NCBI GenBank assembly: GCA_022828595.1
Contig: JAKGHH010000001.1
Coordinates: 207,409,813 to 207,473,812, forward strand
Direction: 5' to 3'
Source: Nelumbo lutea
Lineage: Eukaryota; Streptophyta; Magnoliopsida; Proteales; Nelumbonaceae
DNA length: 64,000 bases
Shown: positions 1-10,080 of the stretch, piece after piece
Position numbering within the stretch: position 1 is the stretch's first letter
How the letters are laid out: each line of letters opens with the position of its first letter
Made by a program: the position numbers and the translations under genes
The notes under the pieces: generated by a model
Told to the model about the DNA's origin: nothing
Database searches by the model: none
Seen by the model: the letters and a program-made list of their open reading frames with translations, nothing else

Positions 1-51
1 ACTAAATAAATAGAAGAAGACTAAACTACCCCTATTCGGCACATCTTAACA
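1..51 (-). repeat. 3' LTR of element 1, first 51 bases
   Basis: Matches 4148-4198 with about three differences. On the minus strand it starts TGTTAAGATGTGCCG right after the polypurine tract. The rest of this LTR lies left of the window. Confidence 0.9.
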
Positions 52-63
52 CTCCCCCTCAAG
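52..63 (-). other. Polypurine tract of element 1
   Basis: On the minus strand it reads CTTGAGGGGGAG and abuts the LTR start TGTTAAG. This is the usual copia plus-strand primer. Element 2 has the identical tract at 7214-7225. Confidence 0.88.
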
Positions 64-748
64 CTAGAGAATATATGTCATATAATCCCAGCTTGTTACA
101 TAGATAGTTCACTTTCCCTGAGCTTAAAGCTTTTGTAAACAAATCTGCCCACTGGTCATTGGAACCCACATGTTCTGTATTTATCTCTCTGGCAAGAACC
201 TTCTCTCTCACAAACTGGCAATCAACCTCTATGTGCTTTGTTCTCTCATGAAAAATAGGATTGGATGAGATATGTAGCGCAACTTGGTTGTCATAGTACA
301 ATTTCATAGGTTTATCCATGTGAAACCCAATTTCTTGTAGGAGATTCCTCAGCCACACTAATTCACAGGTAGTGTGAGCCATGGCCCTATATTCGGCTTC
401 AGCACTGCTTCTGGCTACAACCGTCTGCTTTTTACTCTTTCATGTCACAAGATTTCCTCCCAGAAATGTGCAATAGCTTGTACTAGATCTTCTGTCACTC
501 ACTGAGCCTGCCCAATCTGCATCTGTATACCCAACTACTTTAAGTTTTCTTCCTGGTTTATACAATAGCCCACGGCCTGAAGCTCCTTTCAGATACCTCA
601 CAATTCTAAGGACTGCATCCCAGTGAGGTATACGAGGGTTCTGCATGAATTGGCTCACCACACTAACTGCAAAGGAGATGTCGGATCTCGTGATAATCAG
701 ATAGTTCAGCTTTCCCACTAGTTGTCTATACCTTCCAGGATTTTCAAA
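59..748 (-). pseudogene. Element 1 pol end: RT tail and RNase H
   Basis: The upstream part (440 to about 745) carries the copia RT tail and RNase H start: a TRSDISFAV-type motif, then YTDADWAGS, which holds the first RNase H catalytic Asp. A stop after GGNLVT and a frame change separate it from the C-terminal part (59-382), which carries the YYDNQVALH and ERTKHIEVDCQF motifs and ends ADLFTKAL just before the polypurine tract. The part between (383-439) encodes the SSAEAEYRA-type segment in another frame. This is a dead copy with its domains in the normal copia order. Confidence 0.85.
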
Positions 749-754
749 TACTTT

Positions 755-2035
755 TCATGTATTGCTGCTCAACTTAACATTTGGTTCCATAGGGGTCTCA
801 GCCGGTTTTGCAGCTAACAGTCCTGTTTCTTCCAATAGATTAAGGACATATTTCCTTTGGCATAGATTCACACCTTGTTTTGACCTGGCAACCTCTATTC
901 CGAAGAAATACTTTAATGTTCCAAGATCCTTTGTTTGAAAATGATTTTGCAGAAATACCTTTAGTTTGTCAATCCCCAATTTATCACTACTAGTGATGAC
1001 AATATCATCCACATAGACCACTAGTAAAATCTTCCCAGCTTCTGAGTCATAGTTGAACACTGAGTGATCAACCTGGCATTGTTTCATTCCAAAACCCTTC
1101 ACCACTTTGCTGAACTTCCCAAACCAAGCACGTGGAGATTGCTTTAACCCATAAATTTCTTTCTTCAGCCTGCACACCTTACCAATTTCAAGAAGATGAT
1201 GATTCTTCCGTTCAGCCACCCCATTTTGTTGAGGGGTGAAAGCACACGAGGTCTGATGAATAATGCCATGTTGTTCTAAATACTGTTGAAATGCAATAAG
1301 AAAGTATTCACGACCATTATCTGAACGAAGAATTTTGATTGGAATACCAAATTGTGTGCGTATTTCAGCATGGAATTTTTGAAAAATGGAAAATAATTCA
1401 CTTCTTTCTTTCATTAAGTAAATCCATGTCATTCTTGAACAATCATCAATAAAGGAGACAAAATACTTGTACCCATTATAAGACCCTATTTTGATTGGAC
1501 CCCAAACATCTGAGTGAACCAAAGAAAAAGGACTCAACATACAACTCTCAACTCTTGGACTGAAGGACACACGGCGGTGTTTACCAAACTGACATGACTC
1601 ACATTGTAAAACTGACAACTGACTCAATGATGGAACCAACATCTTGAGAACCTTGAGAGATGGATGTCCCAGTCGGCAATGCCATTGTAGAGGAGTAAGG
1701 GAAGTCTGAAGTGCAATTGAAGATCCACCGCCATCAAGGTAATACAATCCACCAGCTTCATTTCCCCCACCAATCTTCTTCCTCGTCTTGAGATCCTGAA
1801 AAACACAAGTGGAAGGAAAGTATGTAACAAAACAGTTAAGAGCTTTGGTTATTTTACTAACAGACATAAGATTGAATGGAAACTTAGGTACGTATAAAAC
1901 AGATGATAAAGAGATAGCAGCCAAATCAACATTACCAACACCACAGATGGGAGATGAGGACCCATTGGCAAGTGTAACAGTTTGTAGTGTGGAGGTTTCA
2001 GCAAGAGAAGAGAACACACCTGGAGTCCCAGTCAT
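755..2035 (-). pseudogene. Element 1 integrase fused in frame to RT (internal deletion)
   Basis: An open frame of 426 residues. Residues 1-110 are the end of the protease region. Then come the GAG-pre-integrase zinc motif (WHCRLGH...CESCQFGKH, about 118-155) and the integrase core with the catalytic D (HSDVWGP), D (LRSDNGREY) and E (QQNGVAERKNHH). Straight after LLEIG the frame continues as KVCRLKKEIYGLKQSPRAW, a mid-RT sequence, then VVYVDDIVIT and the RT connection. The integrase C-terminus and the RT N-terminal third are missing, yet the reading frame is kept. The junction lies near 1170-1185. No active polymerase is expected, because the first catalytic Asp of RT lies in the lost part. 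Confidence 0.88.
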
Positions 2036-2041
2036 ATGATC

Positions 2042-3160
2042 TTAGGCTCCAGAGTCAATAATCCAGGAAGGAGTTTTAGATGACATGCAAGCGATACCTG
2101 ATTGGGCATATGTGGCAGTGGTATGCTGTGAAGTAGTTTGAAGCAACCGTTCATACTCATCACGCGGAACACTCACCATCTCCCTCCCAGAAGTAGATGT
2201 AGAGGTGGAAGGTGTTAGGTCTGCCAGTTTACTATCACTAATAGCAACCTCGCCTGCTACAGCATGATTAGCCCATTTAGAGGGAGGGCCATGTAGATCA
2301 TAACAGAAATTCACTGTGTGTTCATCTCTACCACAATGAGTACACTTCCTTGTAGAGTTATTTTTTCCTCTGCCACGGCCTCCCCCTGAGTCACGGCCAC
2401 CCCTACCAATCATGGAATTGCCACGGCTCCCTCTGGAATGACCTCCCCCTCTTGTACTATGTCCACCACCTCTAGCTGTCACAAGTGCTGATCTATCATA
2501 CTATGTGGGGTTCTCTGTCTAGCCCAAAGAGATTCTACGAAATCTTGAGAATACTTCCTCAAGTGCAGGAGGAGTAGAGCCCCCCAATATTTGAGCTCTA
2601 ACTGGTTCATATTCCGACTTCAGCCCCACTAAAAATCTTGTAACATCTAGTTGCTCCCTTTGTTGTTGCTGAACTTGAATATCTGGAGTAAGGGGATGAT
2701 AGACATTGAGTTCATTTCTTATATTCTTCATGCAGGCATAATACTCTTCTATTGTTTTGGTTTCTTGTTGTAAATCAAAGTACTCCTGATACAACTTATA
2801 TACTCTTGTTGTGTTATCTTGTACAGAATATATCTTCTTAGCATGCTCCCATATATCCATAGCCGTATCAAGGAACATGAAGTTGGCACTGATTTTTGGT
2901 TTCATACTATTCCACAGCCAAGTCATGATTTGAGCATCTTCTTGTTCCCAATCATCAAACCCTGGAGAGTCAACCGGTGGCTTATCATCTCTAACATGCT
3001 TTGCTTTCTTCTTTGCCTTGAGAAAAACTTAAACTGATTTAGCCCATGGAACATAGTTCTCCCCATTTAGCTTAATTGAGGTCATTTGTACTCCTAAGTA
3101 GTCGGAGGAAATTACTACACTAGGTTTCTGATCATTGTAGCCATCTCCTATTGCTGCCAT
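2042..3160 (-). pseudogene. Element 1 gag and protease start
   Basis: Begins at an ATG at 3160 (MAAIGDGYNDQ). A UBN2-type Gag core follows, with MTSIKLNGENYVPWAKSV then WEQEDAQIMTWLWNSMKP, broken by one stop near 3030. A second segment (2042-2482) carries a CCHC-like knuckle (CTHCGRDEHTVNFC) and the protease active site WIIDSGA, followed at once by a stop before DHMTG. Stops near 2500 separate the two halves. Domain order and the DSGA motif are typical of copia. Confidence 0.85.
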
Positions 3161-3888
3161 TGTACTCTTTCATAGTTGTCTCTAACTTTACTTCTTAGCT
3201 ACAAGCTGATTGATGTTGTTCACAGTTTGATATTTCAGCACCTATTGCAGCCTCTAAACACCACTGCTGACTTCACACACTTGTTCTTATTCACACTACT
3301 ACTGACTTCACACACTTACGTCCCACATAAGCATCAGTTTACCATTCACCAATCACAAGTAGAGGCCCTCTTACAACCACTCAAGCACCACAACACAGCC
3401 AAATTTGCTGCACCCAGTTCAGGCTTATTTAACACACTTAAGAGGGCATTACACAACCACAATGAGTTCGGCAAGGTCACTGCATTCTACCTTACACCAC
3501 TCGGCTACTTATAGCAGCCCTAACACCATTCAACGACTTACAGCAGCCCTACACCATTCGGCTATTGCACACACAGCCCTTCCTAGGGCAACAATGAACC
3601 TAGTTCTCTAGGTTCTACTCAGTACAACAGTTTCTTGTAGGGTTTCTACCCAGAAATATATGTAACACTAAAAGAAGAGAGAATCAACCTTCCTATGAGA
3701 ATATCAATCAACCATTCACTACTGAAGTCACTTTCCTTGTTGAAGAAAGTTATGCGTAGCAGAGAGACAAACTGTAGTGTTTCTGACCTAGGGCGAACCA
3801 GTTCTCTCCATCGACTGATCAGAAACAAAGGTGAAGAGTCATGAACAATGCTGAGGTGCTTTACCAACTGACTTAGGTCAGGAGCATG
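3161..3888 (-). other. Element 1 untranslated leader
   Basis: Lies between the primer-binding site and the gag start. It holds short internal duplications, such as CTGACTTCACACACTT twice (about 3269 and 3303) and CAGCAGCCCTA-type repeats near 3510-3550. No convincing coding sequence is seen; the open frames here have no recognisable domain. Confidence 0.6.
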
Positions 3889-3900
3889 GCTCTGATACCA
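3889..3900 (-). other. Primer-binding site of element 1
   Basis: On the minus strand it reads TGGTATCAGAGC, the standard plant copia complement to the 3' end of initiator tRNA-Met. It sits directly after the LTR end ...AAAACA. Confidence 0.92.
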
Positions 3901-4198
3901 TGTTTTGACTATTGCTACAGTAGTCCGAATAGGAAGAGGAGAAGAAGAAGAAGAAGAAGAAGAAGAAGAAGAAGAAGAAGAAGAAGAAGAAGAGAAGAAG
4001 AAGGGTCTTTCAAAAATCTGATGGGTTAACCCATTCAGTCGACCCCCTTAATCTATATTAGATTCTAATCATAGTTACAAAGACAGAAATAACCTTACCT
4101 AAGCGTGGGGCAGAGTAACTCTAATAACACTGCCACATAAGCAAGTTACTTAATAAACAGAAGAAGACTAAACTACCCCTATTCGGCACATCTTAACA
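3901..4198 (-). repeat. 5' LTR of element 1 (298 bp)
   Basis: Begins TGTTAAG and ends AAAACA on the minus strand, with TG...CA termini. It contains a long (GAA)n microsatellite (about 3938-4003), a purine-rich tract close to the LTR end. Confidence 0.9.
3938..4003. repeat. (GAA)n microsatellite inside an LTR
   Basis: About 20 GAA units with minor interruptions, lying within the 5' LTR of element 1. Confidence 0.95.
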
Positions 4199-4200
4199 GT

Positions 4201-5190
4201 TGTGTAACATTTTTTCCTTCTCATTGTGTTTTTCAGGACCTAGAGTCTCGGAAGGTGATTGGGAATGGTCATGAAACTAATGGAATATACCTGCTTGACA
4301 CTCCTGGATAATGCATTGATCATCCTAAGAATGCTGCCTTTGGATCTACCTTGTCAGAGTCTGTCAGTCGAATCATGTTGATTCATTATCGTTTGGGTCA
4401 TTTGTCTTTTTCTGCTTTAAGTCATCTATTTCCTGAACTATTTAAGGGAGTCAGTGTGTCCAATCTTAATTGTGAGTTTTGTCAGTTATCAAAGCATTGT
4501 AGAAACAATTACCCTTTGAGCAATAAAATATCATCTTCTCTTTTTAATATTGTGCAATTTGTTGTGTGGGGGCCTTACCACTTATCTCCTATGGGGGGCT
4601 ACAGATATTTCATCCTGTTTATTGATGACTTTTCTAGATTCACTTGGATATACCTAATGAAATCTTGTGAAGAAGTTCCAAGACTTGTGAGGCAATTTCA
4701 TGAATTTGTTTTAACTCAGTTTGATACCAGAATCAAGATTTTCAGATCTGACAATGCAAAAGAGTATTTTGAGAAGAGTTTATCCTTGTATCTCTCTGAC
4801 ATGGGAGTTGTTCATCAAAGTTCCTGTGTTAGAACCCCTGAACAGAATGGAGTTGCTGAAAAAAAAAATAGGCATATTGTTGAAGTTGCAAAGAGCCTTT
4901 TGTTTGCCTCACATATTCCCACAATATTTTGGGGTGATGTTCTCACTGCTACTTATCTCATAAACCATATGCCATCCAGGGTTCTAGGGTTTAAATCCCC
5001 CTTCAGTCTTCTTCATCCAGACAAGGATCTCTTCCCGATTCCTCTTCATGCGTTTGGCTGCACCTGTTATGTTCATATTCCAAGTGCCCAGAGACATAAG
5101 TTTGAACCAAAAGCCCTCAAATGCATCTTCCTTGGTTATTCCCCCACACAAAAGGGTTATTGTTGTTTTGATCCAAAGACCGGCACTTGA
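4201..5190 (+). pseudogene. Element 2 GAG-pre-integrase and integrase core
   Basis: Pre-integrase zinc motif IHYRLGHLSF...CEFCQLSKH near 4380-4500. The integrase core follows, with the catalytic D in FIDDFSRFTW or the preceding VWGPYH segment, the second D in FRSDNAKEYF and the E in EQNGVAEKKNRH. The domain ends with the usual FGCTCYVHIP and FLGYSPTQKGYCCFDP segments. One stop lies near 4309 and a TGA follows PKTGT at the end. In the HSDVWGP-type motif the Asp is replaced (QFVVWGP), so the first catalytic residue appears lost. Confidence 0.88.
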
Positions 5191-5748
5191 TATGTCTCCA
5201 TGGATGTTACCTTTGATGAACTTTCTCCTTTTTATGGGTCCTCTCAGGAAGGACATTGTCAACAGGGGGAGAGTTTGTCACAAGTGTTTGCTCTTCCTCT
5301 CCCTGTCCCAATTGAGTCTCTTGATGGGCCTGTGTCCTCACAAAATGAATCAAGGGAGGACCAATCACTTCATTCTTCTTGTCCTAGTACTCCTATCTCT
5401 TTACCTCCTCGTCCTACCCACAATCCCAAAGTGTATCAAAGGCAAAGGTCCAAGAATAAGCAGGTTGTTTCTTTTACAGCAGATGAGCCTCATACACTTC
5501 CAATCGCAGATGAGACATGTGTTGTTTTAACCTCTTTGGAACCATCTTTCCCGGATCTTGATGTTCCTATTGTTGTTAGGAAAGGAAAACGGAAGTGCAC
5601 TGCACACTGCATTTCCAAACACCTTTTTTATGACCTACTTTCTCCTTCATACTTTGCCTATCTCTCTTCAGTTGCTTCTAACCCTATTCTTAGATCTGTG
5701 TCAGAAGCTCTTGAGATTCTAGAATGGAGAGATGCCATGCAATCTTAG
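5191..5748 (+). pseudogene. Element 2 integrase C-terminal tail and linker
   Basis: Continues from the integrase after a TGA with VSMDVTFDELSPFY, the usual copia integrase-RT linker. A Ser/Pro-rich spacer follows, and then EALEILEWRDAMQS, which leads into the RT. It ends at a TAG at 5746-5748 directly before MDALHKNDTW. Confidence 0.8.
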
Positions 5749-6677
5749 ATGGATGCCCTACACAAAAATGATACTTGGGAAGTGGTGGATTTGCCTGAAG
5801 GGAAGGATCCGGTTGGTTGCAAGTGGGTCTTTACCATTAAATACTGGGCTGATGGGACTATTGAGAGGTATAAAGCCAGACTGGTTGCCAAAGGGTACAC
5901 ACAGACGTATGGGATTGATTACTTGGAGACCTTTACTCCTGTTGCGAAGATGACATCTGTGAGAGTTCTCTTATCTCTGGTAGTTCACTTTGATTGGCCC
6001 CTTTATCAGTTGGATGTAAAGAATGCATTTCTGAATGGTGACTTACATGAGGAAGTCTATATGTCTCTCCCTCTAGGAATGCATGGAAATGAGATGCAAG
6101 GAAAGGTATGCAAATTGAATTAATCTCTTTATGGCCTCAAACAGTCTCCTAGAGCATGGTTTGAGAAATTTAGAACAGCACTTGTTAAATTTGGCTACAC
6201 TCAGACACAATCAGATCATACTCTTTTTGTGAAGAGAAATGAATCCCTGGCAGTCTATCTCATTATGTATGTTGATGACATTGTTGTGACTGGTAATGAT
6301 GCCTCAAGAATTCGTGTTCTTAAGTCTTTCCTTCGTACAGAATTTGAGATTAAGGATCTGGGGGAATTGAGATACTTCCTTGGCATAGAAGTTGCTAGAT
6401 CCAAGAATGGGATTCCTATCTCCCAAAGGAAGTATGTCCTTGACTTTCTTTCTGAAACTGGGAAGATGGGTGCTAGACCAACTGCAACTTCTATTGATAT
6501 GAGCCACAAACTTTCTGCTTCAAATGGGACATTGTTGGAAGACAAAGGGGTTTTTTAGAGACTTCTTGGGAAGCTTCTGTACCTGTGCATGACTCGGCCA
6601 GATATTGCATATGTTGTTAGTTGTATTAGCCAGTACATGCATGCACCTAGAGATTCTCATATGGCAGCTGCAAAACG
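5749..6677 (+). pseudogene. Element 2 reverse transcriptase
   Basis: Starts MDALHKNDTWEVVDLP, then CKWVFTIKY, ERYKARLVAKGYTQ and YQLDVKNAFLNGDL (catalytic Asp motif A). After a TAA at 6121 comes SLYGLKQSPRAW, then LIMYVDDIVVTGND with both YVDD aspartates, FLGIEVARS, and, after a TAG at 6556, LLGKLLYL and TRPDIAY. Catalytic residues are kept but two stops break it. A frameshift near 6670-6690 moves the RNase H into another frame. Confidence 0.88.
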
Positions 6678-7219
6678 TTCTGTGTTATTTGAAAGGCTCT
6701 CTGAGAAAAGGGATTCTGTTTACCAAGCATGAACATCTAAAACTCGAAGCCTATACTGATGCTGACTGGGCTGGAAATATTGATGATAGAAGATCTACTT
6801 CAGGGTATTGCAGTCTGGTGGCTGGTAATGTTGTCTCTTGGAGGAGCAAGAAACAATCAGTTGTGGTCCGATCCTCAGCAGAAGCAAAATACAGGGCCAT
6901 GGCACATGGAGTCTCTGAACTGTTGTGGCTAAGGTCATTGATGGAAGAACTCGGGATTGATTATGACAAGCCAATGATGTTGTACTGTGATAATCAGGCG
7001 GTATCAACATTGCCCACAACCCCGTACAACATGATAGAACTAAACATATTGAGGTTGATAGACACTTTATTCGAGAAAGAGTCTTCAGGAGAAGTGTGTC
7101 TTCCATTCATTACCTCTGAAGGACAATTGGCAGATTTCCTCACCAAAGGTCTTCCCAAGGCAAGGCTTCAACATGACACTGGCAAGCTGGGCATGATTAA
7201 CATATATGCTCAACTTGAG
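6678..7219 (+). pseudogene. Element 2 RNase H
   Basis: Contains YTDADWAGNIDDRRSTSGYC, SSAEAKYRAMAHGVSELLWL and LYCDNQAV, the usual copia RNase H motifs. Near 7010-7080 the frame briefly shifts: the KHIEVDRHF motif is present only in a neighbouring frame. It recovers downstream to QLADFLTKGLP. It ends next to the polypurine tract at 7214-7225. Confidence 0.87.
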
Positions 7220-7225
7220 GGGGAG
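7214..7225 (+). other. Polypurine tract of element 2
   Basis: CTTGAGGGGGAG immediately before the LTR start TGTAGAG. Confidence 0.88.
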
Positions 7226-7553
7226 TGTAGAGAAGATGGGCCGAATGGCCCATAGGCTGTTACTTTATATTATCTTTATGTTCTTCTCTATAATGGGCCT
7301 TATTCTGGGCCCATACTCTTCTATGTTTCTTTTTTGTAATTCCTTGTCCAACTAAGGACCTCTCTTGTAATTACTCAAAGATTAACTTAATAAAAGAGTA
7401 TTAGAGTGTTAGAGGGAGGATTAGTTCGAACTCCTCATCCTCTAACTCTCCTTGCCGCAGCTCTCTCTCTCTCTCTCTCCTCTAATATTCTCTTGTTAGT
7501 TTTCTAGTTTTCTTGCACAGTCCTATACTTCTAGGACTGTTTTTCAACTGACA
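7226..7553 (+). repeat. 3' LTR of element 2
   Basis: Begins TGTAGAGAAGATGGG after the polypurine tract. The end is placed at ...CAACTGACA because element 3 pol sequence resumes right after it. It contains an AATAAAAG-type signal near 7390, a (TC)n tract near 7460-7480 and a hairpin CAGTCCTATACTTCTAGGAC near 7518. The right flank CAAAT (7554-7558) would be the target duplication; its partner is outside the window. Confidence 0.8.
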
Positions 7554-7978
7554 CAAATTGGATCATTATCTAGATTGCATAAGATATATCCGACCAAGTC
7601 ATCGTGAGATATACTATGCTGCCTACAAACTATCGATAAAGAGTAGGATCTTCAAGAAGAGAGCCATCATCCTCGCTTAGTTTCAGATTCATCTCTAGGG
7701 GAGTATCAACAGATATACTATGCTTGTTTTAGGCCATATAGAGACTTCTTGAGACGACAGACAAGCTGCGGATTTGTATCATATCTAGGAGGTGGCTTCA
7801 TGTAAACAGTTCCCTTCAATTCCTCATGTAGGAATAAATTCTTCACATCCATCTGATGAATTGTCTAGTCTTTAGCTACAAAGATGACTAAACTTTTGTC
7901 TGACTTCAGCTTTATACCTATTTATAGCCTATCCCATATTCCTATTTATAGTCTTGAGCAACAAGTCTAGCCTTATAC
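7554..7978 (-). pseudogene. Element 3 RT remnant with deletion of the YVDD region
   Basis: Reading from the right: [20 protein letters not shown] (motif A Asp present), then [13 protein letters not shown] near 7735. About 60-100 bp of degraded sequence follow, in which GATATACTATGCT occurs twice. Next comes DPTLYR-FVGSIVYLTM and SDISYAI near 7560-7650. The stretch between LKQA and DPTLYR, which normally contains YVDD and FLGIE, is missing. Several stops are present. Confidence 0.8.
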
Positions 7979-8629
7979 CTATCTAAACCCAATGAGAGAA
8001 GCTTCAGGAGGAGCTTTGACCAAATCCCAGGTGTCATTCTCAAGAAGGGCTTGGATCTCAGAGTCCATGGCATCTTTCCAATGTGGAATTGCTATAGTTT
8101 GTTGATAAGTGTTAGGAATATCTATGGTTGATAAAACAACAAAAAAGGAACTATGGTCTGGGGAATAACCATAACGGTCAGGAGGGCGGGAAATTCTAGA
8201 GGAACGACACAAAGTAGGTGTAGTGGGTTCAAGTGGAGGGTCAAAAGAACTTACAAGAATAGATGGAGTAACTGGATCAGCATCTGATGTCAGAGAAAAT
8301 GGAAGGGGCATAAGAGTTGATGTAGACCGTTGTTTTCTGAAGTAGGTTTGAAGTTGCTGAACGGGTGATGTCAGAGCATTAGGAAGATCTGTAGAATCAA
8401 ATCTGTTCAACAAAGAAACAGAAGGAGCAGGCATTTTAACAGTATGCTCAAAGAAAGACATGTGCTCAAGAAAGATGACATCGTGAGAAATCCTAATACG
8501 ATGGGCTTTGGGATCATAACAAAGAAATCCCTTGTAGTCAGGACTATAACCTACAAAGGCACATAAAGGTGCCTGTGCAGTTAGCTTGGTGTGTTCATGA
8601 GGTGGAAAGTGAGCAAAGCAGACAACCAA
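7979..8629 (-). pseudogene. Element 3 integrase C-terminus, linker and RT start
   Basis: An open frame of 216 residues starting in VVCFAHFPPHEHTKLTAQAP, then FVGYSPDYKGFLCYDP and ISHDVIFLE of the copia integrase C-terminal region, a Ser/Pro-rich spacer, and HWKDAMDSEIQALLENDTWD leading into RT. Confidence 0.85.
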
Positions 8630-9318
8630 ATACTTTAAGCAATGATAGGTTTGGAGATTTATGAAAAAGGGACTGGAAGGGAGAAATGTTGTTCAAAATA
8701 GATGATGGAAGAAGATTTATTAAATACATAGCAGTGTTGGTCGCCTCCACCCAAAGCCAAGAAGAAACATGAGAATCTTACAAAAGAGTTCGGACTACAC
8801 TCAGGATGTGTCTATTCTTTCTTTCTGCTACTCCATTTTGTTGAGAAGTACCAGGACAGGATTTTTGAGATTGGATTCCTTATTATTTTAAATAAGTCTA
8901 GAAATCCCCATCAAAGTACTCTCCCCATGAATCTGATCGTAGTACACATATTTTGCTCTCAAATTGGGTAACAACAGAAGCTTGGAATATAATTTGAATG
9001 TAGTGTAAGCATCAGATTTCTTACGAACAAATTAAATCCAAATAAGTGAGTGCAGTCATCAATGAAAGTCATAAAATACTTGTATCCCAATCTAGAAGTA
9101 ACTGGGGATGACCAAACATCACTATGTATTAAATAAAAAGGAATAGTTGCATGCTCAGAATGTGAAGAAAAAAGTAAAATATGATTTTTGCTCAAACCAC
9201 AAGTAATGCAAGATTTATTAACATTCTTAAAAGAAGTAGTGGAACTTGATAAATTACTAGAAGCAAACAAATAATCAAGTTTCTTAGAAAAAGGGTGGCC
9301 GAGGCGTCTATGCCACAA
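8630..9318 (-). pseudogene. Element 3 integrase core and GAG-pre-integrase
   Basis: 9318 downwards reads MWHRRLGHPFSKKLDYLF...CITCGLSKNH, the pre-integrase zinc motif, then LIHSDVWSSPV and GYKYFMTFIDDCTH, which start the integrase core. Frameshifts and stops scatter the rest of the core over 8640-8990, with recognisable pieces such as the QNG motif near 8835. Confidence 0.8.
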
Positions 9319-9426
9319 GTTCTAGTCATTATTACAACTAGACAATTCAAAACCAAATGTAGTGGAAAGTAAACAAGAAGTTGAAACAGAATCAACTTTC
9401 TTCTTCTCAAACTCCAGAGCAAACAG

Positions 9427-10080
9427 TCAACCCAATCTACGCCCCTTCCCCTTGACCTCCCTAGTTTGTTGATCCTGTATCAAACAACCATTACAAGAAA
9501 GCAAGACAGTGTTATCATCTTCCACAAGTTGACCAAAAGAAATCAAATTAGTGGTTAATTTGGGCACAAATAAGGTATGTAGGTGAAAGTAAGATAACTT
9601 AGAAGTAGATAAGTATAAATCATCACAACCAAATATATCTAATTTTTCACCATTTGCAGTGATAATATGTCTATTAGAAAGATGGGGTTTAGGAAACTGA
9701 CCAACGAAGGCCCCTGTCATGTGATTAGGTGCACCAAAGTCTCTGATCCAAAGGTGGTGTGATGAAGGGCATAAGGTGAATGACTTACTAGACAGGCCAA
9801 TAGCTGAGAAAGCGGAAGATGTGGCCAAAGACATGAACTGCCAAATCCGTTCTTCAGAAATACCATTGGAAGTATCATTCTGTGAAGCCACTGAAGTAAT
9901 GGTAGATGAGGCATCTGAATTCGCTACGGATGCCTGATAAGCTTTATAAGACCCTTTCTTCTGATTAGACCCATTTCCTTTTGGTGGCCGAATGGGACAT
10001 TCTGTAATGATATGCCCCTGCTGCTTGCAGTGCATGTGTTCTTGTTGTAGTGTAAGACAACATGTTTGAACTCTTTGCAT
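9427..10080 (-). pseudogene. Element 3 Gag zinc knuckle and protease region
   Basis: Contains the knuckle-like CKQQGHIITECP near 9990-10030, then a Ser/Thr-rich spacer and WIRDFGAPNHMTG, in which the protease DSGA is altered to DFGA. It continues with LISFGQLVED and LIQDQQTREVKGKGRRLG. The matching segment of element 4 is at 13614-14300. Confidence 0.82.

Larger units (their letters stand above)
1..4198 (-). mobile_element. Ty1/copia LTR retrotransposon, element 1 (3' LTR cut by window edge)
   Basis: Minus-strand copia element read from right to left: 5' LTR (3901-4198), a primer-binding site complementary to initiator tRNA-Met (3889-3900), gag, protease, integrase fused to reverse transcriptase, RNase H, a polypurine tract (52-63) and the first 51 bases of the 3' LTR at the window edge. 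The two LTR ends match over 51 bases with about three differences. The frames are broken by stops and frameshifts, and a deletion removes the integrase C-terminus and the RT N-terminus. It interrupts the coding region of element 2, whose frame resumes at 4201, so it is the youngest layer of the nest. The right flank GTTGT (4199-4203) is one half of the expected target duplication; the other half lies outside the window. Confidence 0.93.
4199..7553 (+). mobile_element. Ty1/copia LTR retrotransposon, element 2 (3' part)
   Basis: Plus-strand copia pol followed by a polypurine tract and a 3' LTR. Its 5' part lies left of the window, beyond element 1. The frame resumes right after element 1 with CVTFFPSHCVFQDL, a sequence expected just before the GAG-pre-integrase domain. 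The order is pre-integrase, integrase, linker, RT, RNase H. It has several in-frame stops (about 4309, 5188, 5746, 6121, 6556) and frameshifts. Right of its LTR, the interrupted pol of element 3 resumes in the opposite orientation, so element 2 itself inserted into element 3. Confidence 0.9.

Noticed and set aside
3176..3514. 112-residue plus-strand frame in the element 1 leader
   Set aside because: It runs against the element, consists of short duplicated leader sequence and has no known domain.
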